Origin: Amphichorda felina
Lineage: Eukaryota > Ascomycota > Sordariomycetes > Hypocreales > Bionectriaceae
NCBI GenBank assembly: GCA_016490725.1
Contig: JAEMHR010000016.1
Coordinates: 248,001-312,000, forward strand
Reading direction: 5' to 3'
DNA: 64,000 bases
The notes under the pieces are model-generated. The model saw only the letters and a program-made list of their open reading frames with translations. It was not told the origin of the DNA and searched no databases. Shown here piece by piece: positions 47,086-56,962 of the stretch. The position numbers and the translations under genes were made by a program. How positions within the stretch are numbered: position 1 is the stretch's first letter; each line of letters opens with the position of its first letter.

Positions 47086-47702
47086 ATGATGGGTCCATCG
47101 CTAGTATCATATTTGTCGATCACCGCTATTTTCCTTCATCTCAGCCCTACGGCTCTAGCTAGCGATGAAGAGTGCCAGCCATCTGAATGGGATAGAGCGG
47201 CCAGGGGGCTCAATGTCAAAGCCATAGAGGTCGGCCAAGTCAACTGTCGATATGAGGCGACGACGGGGCCCAAGGTCGACTCGCACTCCTGCACTTCAAT
47301 TGCGACAAAGTATGGGATAACAATTGACCAACTGGTCGACTTAAATCCCGATCTCGACAAGGACTGCAAGTCGATCCAGCCAGAGACGACATATTGCGTA
47401 AAAGGATGTGAGTTTGTGTTATCATATATTAAGCTTCTTCGTATGTAGAACTTTCAGCTGAAGATGCGCTAGTTCATGAGCCTCTCCGCTCTAGAGATGG
47501 GCTCTGCGGCCCCGACCATGATAATGCGACCTGCATTGGGACAGATAAGCAGTGCTGCAACTCAAAGACATGGACGTGCGGTGATGCAGAGTACGTATAT
47601 CCCCATCGATGACTTTCTCGATTTAAATACTAAAGCATATCAACCTCTAGGGAAGACTGCAATCCTGGTAATTGTTACGAGGGCGCTTGCCTCTCCGAGT
47701 AG
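47086..47702 (+). CDS. Secreted LysM plus hevein-type chitin-binding protein
   Basis: Three exons (47086-47407, 47458-47590, 47651-47702) give 168 residues. A signal peptide covers about residues 1-25 (YLSITAIFLHLSPTALA). A single LysM domain follows: HSCTSIATKYGITIDQLVDL, NPDLDKDC and TYCVKG. After splicing, a cysteine-rich chitin-binding type 1 (CBM18) domain appears: DGLCGPDHDNATC, DKQCCNSKTWTCG and DCNPGNCYEGAC, with the eight-cysteine spacing of hevein. Proteins of this kind bind chitin oligomers, either shielding the fungus's own wall or masking chitin fragments from hosts. In many fungi they sit next to killer-toxin-like chitinases. No chitinase gene is seen here, but the FG-GAP protein nearby carries a similar C-terminal domain. 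Confidence 0.88.
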
Positions 47703-48127
47703 CTTGACCAAGTTCAATCTTGTGCCAGACACCAAATTACGGACGAATGCCAAAGATCAGGAGACTACCCAATCCATCAAATTAACTTGACAACAATCTT
47801 TCCATGTAGAGGAAGTGGTACCTCCAATGTACATAAAATCGGTTCTACTTTTGTATTAGTGGCAGACCGACTATAAACACTCCTGCCATGAGGCGGCACC
47901 TCTTGGTCACTCTCAGGGGAGATTCTTTTGATGTTATTTAACAGCTACCACTGGGACGATGAACCTTCGTCGCATTTCTGTCATGGTAAATTCCATAGTA
48001 CCTGTATTCAGCTAGAGAACAACCTTATCGACAAGATAGATGCTACTACTGTTGGGACTCGCACCCTTCAAGCCTTCTGCTTCGAAAGAAAGAACGACAT
48101 TTAATTTGAACTTGGCCCTTCCAGAAT
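47703..48127. other. Convergent spacer
   Basis: This spacer lies between the 3' ends of the LysM gene and the G1-peptidase-like gene. No gene is seen. Confidence 0.5.
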
Positions 48128-48966
48128 CTAGGCGAAGGTAAATTCGGGAATATCAATCGTGGTGACAACCCAGGTCTTGCCGCCGTCACTGGTCGACATG
48201 TCACCGGTGACACCCTCGCCCTTGTAGTTGGTATTGATATAATCGGGATCGCCCGAGTCTAGAATAATCTTCGTGTCCTCCCAGGCTAGAAGCATAGATA
48301 GTCAGCCTTGACGCAACAGTCCCTGAATAATGGAGATGGGCTCACAGTGGGCCGGCATGGTGCCGCAGTTGTTCTCGGCGCACTCGACGGCACTGCCCCA
48401 GCCCTGGGCCTCGCCGCTGCTCGTCGAGAGGGTTGAAACAACCTCGTCGTTGACGGAGACGGTCTGCGTGTAGTTCCCGCTGGCGTCATCGAACTTGTCT
48501 GTGCGCGATATAGTGAGCCGAGCGCACCCTGTTAGAATGATGTGTTGGTGTTTTCTTACAGTGCATTGTCACCCGGTCGCCGGCAACGGCTTTGGAGGAG
48601 GGTCCTTGGACAGGCATCTGGGAGTTGTCTTGATGTTATGTTAGTGTTATGATGATAGCAGTGGCTGTAAAAATGCTCACCCCCAGTCTTGACCAGCGTG
48701 TAGGCAAAGATATCCCAGTCGCTAGACTCCCAGTTGTCGGCAATGGACTGGATCAAGTCGCCGTTTGAGGTGCCCATCCCAACCCAGAGGGACGAGATTC
48801 CCGAGGTTCCGCTGGGCGTCTCGGGCAGGATGAGGGTGGAGGTGGCCTCTCGGATCCAGGACCCATCAGCGACGGGACCAGTGCTAAAGGCTGGACCCAT
48901 GGCCGCGTTGACGGTCACGACGGCTCCTGCGGCGAGAACAGAGTATACTTGGTTGAGGGATGGCAT
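48128..48966 (-). CDS. Secreted G1-peptidase-like (ConA-like fold) protein
   Basis: Four exons (48966-48681, 48628-48560, 48498-48346, 48285-48128) give 221 residues. The signal peptide is MPSLNQVYSVLAAGAVVTVN. The mature order of motifs resembles the eqolisin (G1/A4 peptidase) jelly roll. SSLWVGMGTSNGDLIQSIA includes a Gln where eqolisins have their catalytic Gln (AILQTG). AGDRVTMHYKFDDASGNYTQ is the strand pair that follows. CAENNCGTMPAHSWEDTKII has a Glu near the position of the catalytic Glu (AEWIVEDF). The protein ends in a final beta strand, TWVVTTIDIPEFTF, without a long tail. It may be an acid protease or a related protein that has lost activity; similarity is distant. It is convergent with the LysM gene. 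Confidence 0.6.
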
Positions 48967-49888
48967 GATTGCAGATGCATCTGGTACCGGGCTTGTATGT
49001 TGGTTGTTCTAACGTTTACGTTATTACTGTCGATGGACAATGTGTGGAATTCATGTTCTTTTATACTATACACAATGTATCCACAGCAGGTGAAATGGAA
49101 GACAGCTCGGAGGAGTCCCCTACTTAATCAATGCCGGTTGTTGGTGGAGCATCATTTCTCCAGTCAGTTTCAGTTGCGAGGTTTCACGGAGGAGCGCTCC
49201 GAGCCGCATCGGTGAGCCACATCAGCTTGCGATATAAGCGACCCTGTCAGGGTTGTGCAAGATGAATCCTCGGCACCTGAATGCCGGTGTGGAGTGTGGG
49301 GAAGCCTGGCGCCGTTACATTCCCGGGGAACTTTTGGTTCATGCAGAAGAATCATCGGAGTTTTGGTTTCCATTGTGCATTGCTAGCTACAACATCGGGC
49401 GTCCTGGAGAATTTCACCGGGGAACTCTAGGATGCTATGACCCTCGTCGGGGCCGATCCGGGACTGTGGAGCACAGTCTCGGACCTCCGATGTGGAGCAT
49501 GGAGCCGACCACATGAATAGTATAGAATATTGTAAAGTCTCAAAAGTCATCCACAGCTCAAACGTGTTGTTGAGAGACAAATCATACGTGTGGAGCATGC
49601 AGCCGGCAGAACAAGTAGTAACCTTCAAGCCATCAAGGTTATAGACGTTGCCCCAGAGACGACTCATGAATCTTGTTATAGCCAGGTGGCATTTCCATTT
49701 GGATGGCACTTGTTTATTAAAGACAACTATGTGTCTTTCTTCCCATCTCCCGCCCCCTGCTGTTTATTTCAACCATCACCCAAACACCTATTCTACACTC
49801 AGATCCGCCTTCCCTTCTTCCTTGCATAATCCTTTCACCACACAACCCCACGACCGAAACCGCGACCGTCGCCAAACCCTTTACAAGT
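48967..49888. promoter_or_regulatory. Upstream region of two divergent genes
   Basis: No gene is supported. The right end (49735-49888) is a C/T-rich, G-poor tract typical of a fungal 5' UTR, directly before the small open frame at 49889. Confidence 0.4.
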
Positions 49889-50176
49889 ATGGCGACTTCG
49901 TCACCTCTAGTCGCTCTTTTCGAGTCGGCCCCCGACGCTTTTGAAGTTGTGGAGGACCTGCTCTATTCGCCAGCAGAGCAAGGCCGACACCTAGTCATGA
50001 TCGTGGTAGATATTATGATACATTCATCTGGCGCAGAGGCTCTGCTATCTCCAGTAGTCTCTTTATCTGTGCTGCTTGTAGTCATTCTGGAGGCTCTACT
50101 GGCTTCGGGTGGCCTTCTGGCTGTGATATTTGCGTTGCCAATGGCAGCGCGGCTTCTAGAACAGTGGCTAGGCTAA
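49889..50176 (+). CDS. Possible small membrane protein, unknown
   Basis: A 95-residue frame with ATG in ACAAGT-ATG-GCG, preceded by a long C/T-rich leader as expected of an expressed fungal gene. Two hydrophobic segments (LVMIVVDIMI and the long run VVSLSVLLVVILEALLASGG) suggest one or two membrane helices. No family is recognised. The sequence after the stop is AT-rich and contains no obvious further exon. It could be a fragment. Confidence 0.35.
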   Translation: MATSSPLVALFESAPDAFEVVEDLLYSPAEQGRHLVMIVVDIMIHSSGAEALLSPVVSLSVLLVVILEALLASGGLLAVIFALPMAARLLEQWLG

Positions 50177-52443
50177 CTAACATTAATAATACGAATGATT
50201 GGTCGCTTCTCTATCATTCCACCACTTTTGTGAATCCCGAACTAGCTGATAATACTTCAAACACGACATGCCTATCTCAAAACCAGGTCCTTCGTCCACT
50301 AACTACCATATGTATCTCCAAATATAGTGCAGGAATGGGGTGCATCTTTATCGAGTCACCCTGGTATATGATAATAGAATCCAAAGTGCTATCAGCGCAA
50401 GCATATTCAGACCCCCTCTTAAAACATCTTTCACGATACGGCCCAGGAGCTGAGGCTCAGACTCATCAAGACAAACAATCGTGAGTAGACTCCAAATGAA
50501 TTAATATCTCAAAACTTTATCATGGCTTCGAAGTTTAGTTATTTAATAAACTCCGTCGCAGTATCAGGTCACCGGGGGCCGTAACGGAAGGTATTTGATA
50601 ATGCCAATATTCCGACCCCATTCTCGGCGCTCTCTGCATCGTTGTATGATTGTAAGACGCCCATAAGAGTCTATTCCCCTCCCAAAAATATGCGCTCCTA
50701 TTTTTTCCAGCAATTTCTAGGTCAAGGCAACTCCAACACTCCCCCCAGGACTTGGGATACGGCCGCCATAACCTTCAACGCCACCGGATTGGCCATACAG
50801 ACAGTCTAAAAAACGCCGCCCCAGCCGAGCTTTGTCTTCCTTTACCAAGATAGATGAGGCACTAAAACTAGTCACTTGAATCACAAGCCCGCAAAATAAT
50901 GGCACCCAACATATATCCGCCCTTTACCCGACCTCCTCAAAATGCAGAGCCTCCATGTCATCTTCAACACCCTATATAAAGGAATTTCTTGCAAGCAAAC
51001 ATGTATTTTAAACATTCAATTGTCTCGGCGACTTAGGGAATTAGATATTTAAGAGACTAGAGCCCGACAGGATCATATTCGAATTCTTTCTATATGATAA
51101 TATATAGGATCCTGTAGGAAGCATTTTCCATCAGCTCAAAGATATGGAGGAGGTCCGTCGACTTCGGCTTAGGAGCATATACATATCGCCTTCGAAAACC
51201 ATATCTATCTTAGTAGTAATATTGTTGGGAAATTTGCAAATAAATATTTCTCAAGTCCTTTATTCCTTATGATTTGATATTGGGTCGTGAGAAGTATAGT
51301 AGCTCTGATGGGAGCTTAGCATAGGATCGCGAGATGAAGATATTTAAAAGGGCGATTTATGTTATAGGTAGAAATTGATTCACTTAAAGGTAACCTATCT
51401 CTTTGCTCCTGACTTTCTGCTATTTCTAGTCCCGTAATTGAAAGCATAGCTTAATAGTTTATCATCCAGGAGGTGGAGTATTGCATGTCAATTTGGAGCA
51501 TGTAGTGCTCACGTCGACAAATACATCCACCTCGCCTTCACAAATACCTGGGTCTTTTTCGATGTTTCGCATTCAATCGTGTCTCCCTTATCGGTACAAC
51601 CACATTGGTAAACATTCGTAATAACACGGCACATAGTCCTAATTTATAACCGTTAGCAAGTTACAGAAGTATTTAGAGTAGTCGAAATATATACTTTAGT
51701 TAGAATCTTGGAGATATGTAGGTAGAATAAGATATATAAAGAGTAATATAATACTTGTAAGATATAAAGTAATTTTAGAGCTTAGGAAATTATTCTAAAG
51801 ATTAATATAAAGAGGCATAATATCTTATTTATAATTTTTATTTTTAAGGCGAGTTATAATAAACTAAATAAACTTATATACCTTTCTTCCTTCTTAGTTT
51901 GTGACTTAGGAATTCCCTGGTTCTATTAGGATAAGGCAAGTCTTCAAGGTTTTACATCTGTTTGTCCCAGTATTGCTCTATATCAAGAGCATAGCAAGGG
52001 ATATCCTTCCTCCTCTAGTAAGTCAAGCACTGTTTGCTACAGCATAAATAGAGGCAAAATTGCTTTCACCCTTATGTTTGCATTCGTCAGGCGCACGGAG
52101 ACCTTGTTTGCAACTCGCTTGTAAGGGTGTTCTTATTCCACTAGCTATGGCTAGTATTTATCTCGTATTCGTATAAGAATTAAAACCAACAGCATTGACA
52201 TGCACTCAGTACCCCTAACTTGCGTTGGCCGAGAGCATTAATCAGCTGATCAACTACCTAATACTTACTTTTGTTCCCCGCAGCTCTAGAAAAAATCCCT
52301 CATGCTCTTACCCCCACCCCCAGACTCTAATAAGTTACTTTTGAGCAGCGACCTCGTGGCAGTTGGTATGTTTAGACTCATTATGATATTTGAATACTTT
52401 ACCTTATACCATTTGGCACATTTTGACCAATATTCTATAGGCA
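50177..52443. other. AT-rich, gene-poor tract, possibly RIP-degraded
   Basis: 2.3 kb with no supportable gene. Base composition falls to strongly AT-rich, above all at 51660-51880, where TA-rich words dominate. The rest of the window is near balance. Such islands in Pezizomycotina are often transposon remains mutated by RIP, but no terminal repeats or transposase fragments could be recognised. Confidence 0.45.
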
Positions 52444-52864
52444 ATGGAGACACTCACGTTCAAGGGTCCATCAGATTTTCCCACATCGGTTCCTGTTCGA
52501 ATCGTAATACGTGTGGAGTCGACCCTGCTTCATCACTTCGATGCATCAACGCCCCCTCACACAAAGGATAGCCCGAATGGCGATAAATACTTGTTTGGGC
52601 CCGGATGTCGAGGTGCCAGAAACGAGACAAGTCTATTCATATCGTAATGACACGACCCGATGGCAACTTATCGTCCAAGCCGATTGCTCTATTCCATCTG
52701 ATGAGGATGACCCACCGGTGGTATATTTTGAGTCGAATCAACACGTGAATGATGACGGCAAGGTCCAATTCACCTCGTTAATTCCTCACCGGGCAGAGGT
52801 CAGGGCAAGGTACCATAGGATTTTAAATGCTCAGTATGGGAACCCAAATGCGGAAGCTTCTTAG
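52444..52864 (+). pseudogene. Frame-broken gene fragment, unknown
   Basis: Two adjoining frames look protein-like but do not join. The first begins METLTFKGPSDFPTSVPVRI and ends beyond GDKYLFG. The second continues from GPDVEVPETRQVYSYRNDTT to NPNAEAS before a stop. The change of frame happens near 52595-52615 without an intron-sized gap, so a small indel (or an assembly error) is likely. No domain is recognised. It borders the AT-rich tract, in line with decay. Confidence 0.35.
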
Positions 52865-53157
52865 TAACGCACGGCAGGCGTTTCTGATTTGAGGAATGGT
52901 ACATATGCAATAGGCAAAATATAATCCCTTTTCCTTCTAACAAAACTCCACCAGGAATAGCCTTCAACTGTCCTTCTTGTCAGCGCGGAGCTGCGGATGT
53001 GAGGTTGCGAATGTTAATATATGACTACGGATCTCGGTATCAATAATGTTTCAACACCGGTAGCCGTTGGGGCTGCGGGATTGTTATACAAGCAACTCCT
53101 TGGGATTATAGCTACTCTTCATATCTGTCGCTCTATATGAATAATAGTGGGCTATTC

Positions 53158-54590
53158 TTAGAGCAGGAGCCCAGTCTTTCTAAACATCTCGAAGCTCTCC
53201 AGCCAGCCTTGCACCGGGTCAATATCCCCTTCAAACCCCGTCTCCCTCAGCTTCCTCAGACTCATTTGCCGGTCAAACGTTAGCCAGTAACCCACACTGT
53301 CCAGCTGCCGGCTGCCAGCTCCCACACCTGCACTACTTGCTTTTGGGCGCCCGCACTGATCGAATATGCCTTTGTACTTGGCGACATAGTCTCCAGGGGT
53401 CAGGGGTAAGGTCGTCCCAGGAAGCTCGCCAACCTTTAAGGCGTTGATCCCCGGGGGTTCTAGGTTCTCCTCGGCTGGCTGTACACCTACCAAGCCGAAC
53501 CATCCCGCCAACTGCGGCCAGATCTTGCCGTATTGTGACGGCGTCTGATTATCAGCTATATTGAATAGTTGCCCGCCCCCGCAAGTGTCGGGGTGTAGAG
53601 ACGCGTATATCAGAAAACGAGAGATTTTCTTGCTGGATACAGGGGAGAACAAAGAGTTGGCACCAGCCGCGTTGCCGGGAAATGGTATTTCAACAGGACC
53701 CGCTTCAGCATGTGTAGCGGCCGGCCCGATGCCGTGGTTATAGGCATACAGAGACAGATACTGGGCCCAATGCAGAGCCAAACTGAATTGTGAACCATTG
53801 GGGGTAAATCCAATCTTGACTGTGGTTAGCGATGCTTGATGCGTAGATCTATGCAGCAAAATCATGGGGCGAAAGCTCACTGTAGCGTCCGGGCAGACCT
53901 CGCACCACGTCCATTTCTTCCCTTTGGAAGCTGAGTGCAGAAGCTCACGGTATGCTGGATACACTACCGTTTTGGCGTAGTCGGGAGGCAGGTTCTTGGC
54001 CATTTCCTCATTCAATGGGGGCCTGAATGTGCCTCCAGGGACGTAAATCCCATATCCCTATTTGATCAGCACGCAATCCCAAGACCCCCACACACTCAAG
54101 AACACCTACCCGTGTCCCGCCAGCAAACGCGACAAACTTCAGGTTGGGGCTGAGCAGAGTATGAGCATCGATGACTTTCTTGAACATGCGGAGATTGGTC
54201 GCGACCTCCTCAAAGTCGTCCTCGATCGCGGTGAAGACTGTTGACGATTAGGTTGCACATGCTTACAGCTGCCTCGTAAGGTCATAATATACTTAAGTAA
54301 TAGATGTGAGTAACAGTTCCAACATCCCTCACCGCATTTTTCAAAGAATCTCCCAACGTATCGGCATCGCCGTAGCGGAGGTTAATACCCGAGACTAGCT
54401 GCAAGGCCGGCCTGTCGGGGCTAGTCTCGGGCCAGAAAGATTCGGATACGTCCAGAGGGCGGTTGGTGATGGCGGTGACCTTTGAGAATGAACCAGGGCT
54501 GGGGTAAGAATGCAAGAGCTGGTCAACGATAGACCAGCCAATGAGGCCAGAGGCGCCAAAAACGATCGCGTGATTCGAGCTATGAACCAT
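53158..54590 (-). CDS. PRISE-like (progesterone 5-beta-reductase/iridoid synthase-like) SDR
   Basis: Four exons (54590-54293, 54237-54110, 54057-53881, 53814-53158) give 419 residues. The N-terminus has an atypical Rossmann motif, IVFGASGLIGWSIVDQL, as in extended SDRs of the PRISE type. Other landmarks are VTHIYYL, LKFVAFAGGTRGYGIY and PYxxxx-type segments, then WCEVCPDATIGFTPNGSQF and the C-terminal LRETGFEGDIDPVQGWLESF. Plant members reduce enones or cyclise 8-oxogeranial with NADPH; fungal members occur in secondary-metabolite loci but are mostly uncharacterised. There is no signal peptide. It lies 17 kb from the PKS cluster, so a link to that pathway is not supported. Confidence 0.83.
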
Positions 54591-55507
54591 CTTAAACAGC
54601 GGTGATCAATTGAGACGAAGGAGTGCTTTGGTCCTGCCAAGCTTCTACTGGCTTCTTTTGTACTATAAATCTACTGGACTTCGTCTTCTCAGCAAAGACG
54701 TTCCCATAATGAGTCATGGTGAGGGTGCCAACGTTTGCGGGATGACTCCATGGGATGCATAGGATGCATATTGAGATAACGGAATCCACTAGACGCTCGA
54801 CGATGGTTCTTTATTCACCGGAACTATTCACTCCATTAAAGCCAATTAAAAACACCTTCCCCCAAGAAACAAGACTTCCAGGACTCCAAACTACTTGGTG
54901 ATGCGCCGTGGTTAAAAAGGGAGCCCCAATGCATCATGTCGCTGTTTGCTACATGCCCACCTGGCAACCCTTTACTGTATATACCTAGCCCCTGTATGGA
55001 TTAGCTGCCAGCCCTAGTTGCTGTTAAAGATGTTATTCAAATATATCATATAGATTCGATCTCCTCATCGGCTTACGTGCCTTGGGAGTGCATCTTACCT
55101 AGATATTGCTTGTTCTACAAAGATGATAGGGGTGCGCTCAAGTCTGGCTGTCAGGGAACTTCGTAGTCTCATGTTCCGTAGATAGATCGGGAACTTCTCC
55201 ATCACACCGATGGCCTCTTCATTTTCTTGTAGTCTGGTCGTTAAGATCGGATTCATGAATCATAGTCTATTAATAATATGCCCATATCGCTGTGCCCAGT
55301 GGTTTACGATGCCCTACATATTAACTCCTTTCGCCGTCACGTGCCAGGCAGCCACCTTTGGGGCCAGACGCGTGTTAAATCGCAATATCGCTAAAGATAT
55401 TCCATAGCCGAAATATTTTCCCAGTATCTAGCTCTGCCAGAACAAAATTACATCAGCTTCTCCAGCTGGTCTATCAAACAAAGTAAAAGATGAGACAATG
55501 ATCCCAT
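54591..55507. other. Spacer without genes
   Basis: This spacer lies between the PRISE-like gene start and the 3' end of the Ser-rich protein gene. No gene or notable motif is seen. Confidence 0.5.
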
Positions 55508-56962
55508 TCAGCAGGCAGCTATTGCGCTGTCAGGTCGCAGCGGGCTACCTGGATGTTGCACTGAGTGTCTACGATTGAAGATGTTTTGCATCAGAGACCG
55601 CGGGCTGGCGCTGTGGAGGTCGATCGAGGGGGCTCGATGAACTATGCTGTAATGCTTCTTCTTGACCTGCCACAGGTCCTTGATGCAATCATCAACCATG
55701 GCGATGAGGCCAGTGGCAACGAGGACGCTAACAACTTAAGTCAGTATTCATCGGCTGAAACGGTCAGGGAGCACAACTTACTCGGCCACATCTGTTACGG
55801 CGTCAACAATGGTTTCGTCGCTGATCCACATGTGACATGGAGGAATCCAGCCACCGACCTTCTTGTCTGTTTTGATTTGGTTTGGACTCCTTGAATCTGG
55901 GTTGATGTGAGCCACGGGGGATCCATGCCCATCGCGAACAAGATGGAAAGACGTAGTGCCGAGGTTTTTGTCGTACACTCGTTTCCAGGCGTAAGTGTGA
56001 CCCCACCACTCAAACTCATAGCGTATTGAGTTCCTTCCCTCGTGGCGGGTGATGTCGACCCGAGCGTAGTTGCTGAACTCAAGTTTGATTGAATTTGTAG
56101 GGACCAGTGTCGATGCTGGTGGTGGTGGCTTATCGCTGGACCATGAGTCGGTCCGCATGCGCATAGACCGGATGGATACCGTGTCCCAGGATGACGAGGC
56201 TGCACTGCTGCCGGTTGAGGGACGCTTCATGGACGAAGACCCAATACTCGACCGACGGAAGGGCATCTTGAGGGAATGGATGGCGTTTGAGACGGAACGC
56301 TGGATTGCGGGGCCGGAGACAGGCCTCGGCTGACCATAAGCTCGCTTTGAATTGCATACTTCCCGGCCAGAGTCACGGCAATACCGACGGAATGAGAACT
56401 CGCGTCGAGCCAAGTCGTGCATTCGGAGGTGGAAGAGCTGGACCGTGATAGGACGGCGGCCGGTGCAAGGAACGACGGTGTCGACTCGAAGGTTCATGTT
56501 CCCATCCGGGGTCAAGTCATCGTGACGGATAGATAGCCGATCTAGCGATGGGAAAAGTCGACCAAAGGCTTCGGGAGTTGAGGGTCGGACGAGAGGGTCG
56601 ATGATGGACGCTTGATACGGGGGCAAGACGGCTGGTATGTCCTCCTCTGTAGGGGCGGGTACGTCGTCATAGTCGCCATCGTCGACGTGTTCTAGCGACG
56701 CGGAGTCGGAGAAGACGGAGCTGTAGGTCTCGGAGGAGGCAGAAGGGAGATTGGAGTCAAGAGAGCAAGTGCGGTAGAATGTCATGTCTTCCTCCTCCTC
56801 TTCGTGATTGGGTACCCGCTGTAAACTCTTTCCGGAGCGATATGATATAGGGTCTGTGGAGCGGGTCTGGTAGGAGGAGTATGAGCTGTGGGCAGAGTCT
56901 GAGGATGAGCTGCAATCTTCAGACCTGGTGATATGATGTCGTTGATGAGATTGAGTGTTCAT
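55508..56962 (-). CDS. Conserved-looking Ser-rich protein, unknown function
   Basis: Two exons (56962-55782 and 55727-55508) join over a 54-bp intron to give 466 residues. Without this intron the frame would stop right after VTDVAE; with it the reading continues as DVLVATGLIAMVDDCIKDLW. Residues 1-100 are rich in Ser, with an acidic patch (EEEEEDMTFYRT), probably disordered and phosphorylated. A folded-looking region follows, from LFPSLDRLSIRHDDLTPDGN, with a beta-rich core (TVVPCTGRRPITVQLFHLRM, IKLEFSNYARVDI, SIRYEFEWWGHTYAWKRVYD). The tail after the intron includes a hydrophobic helix. I do not recognise the family; the pattern is that of a cytosolic ascomycete protein. Confidence 0.72.

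Noticed and set aside
50177..52443. Intact transposon in the AT-rich tract
   Set aside because: No terminal repeats, target-site duplication or transposase/reverse-transcriptase motifs could be read.
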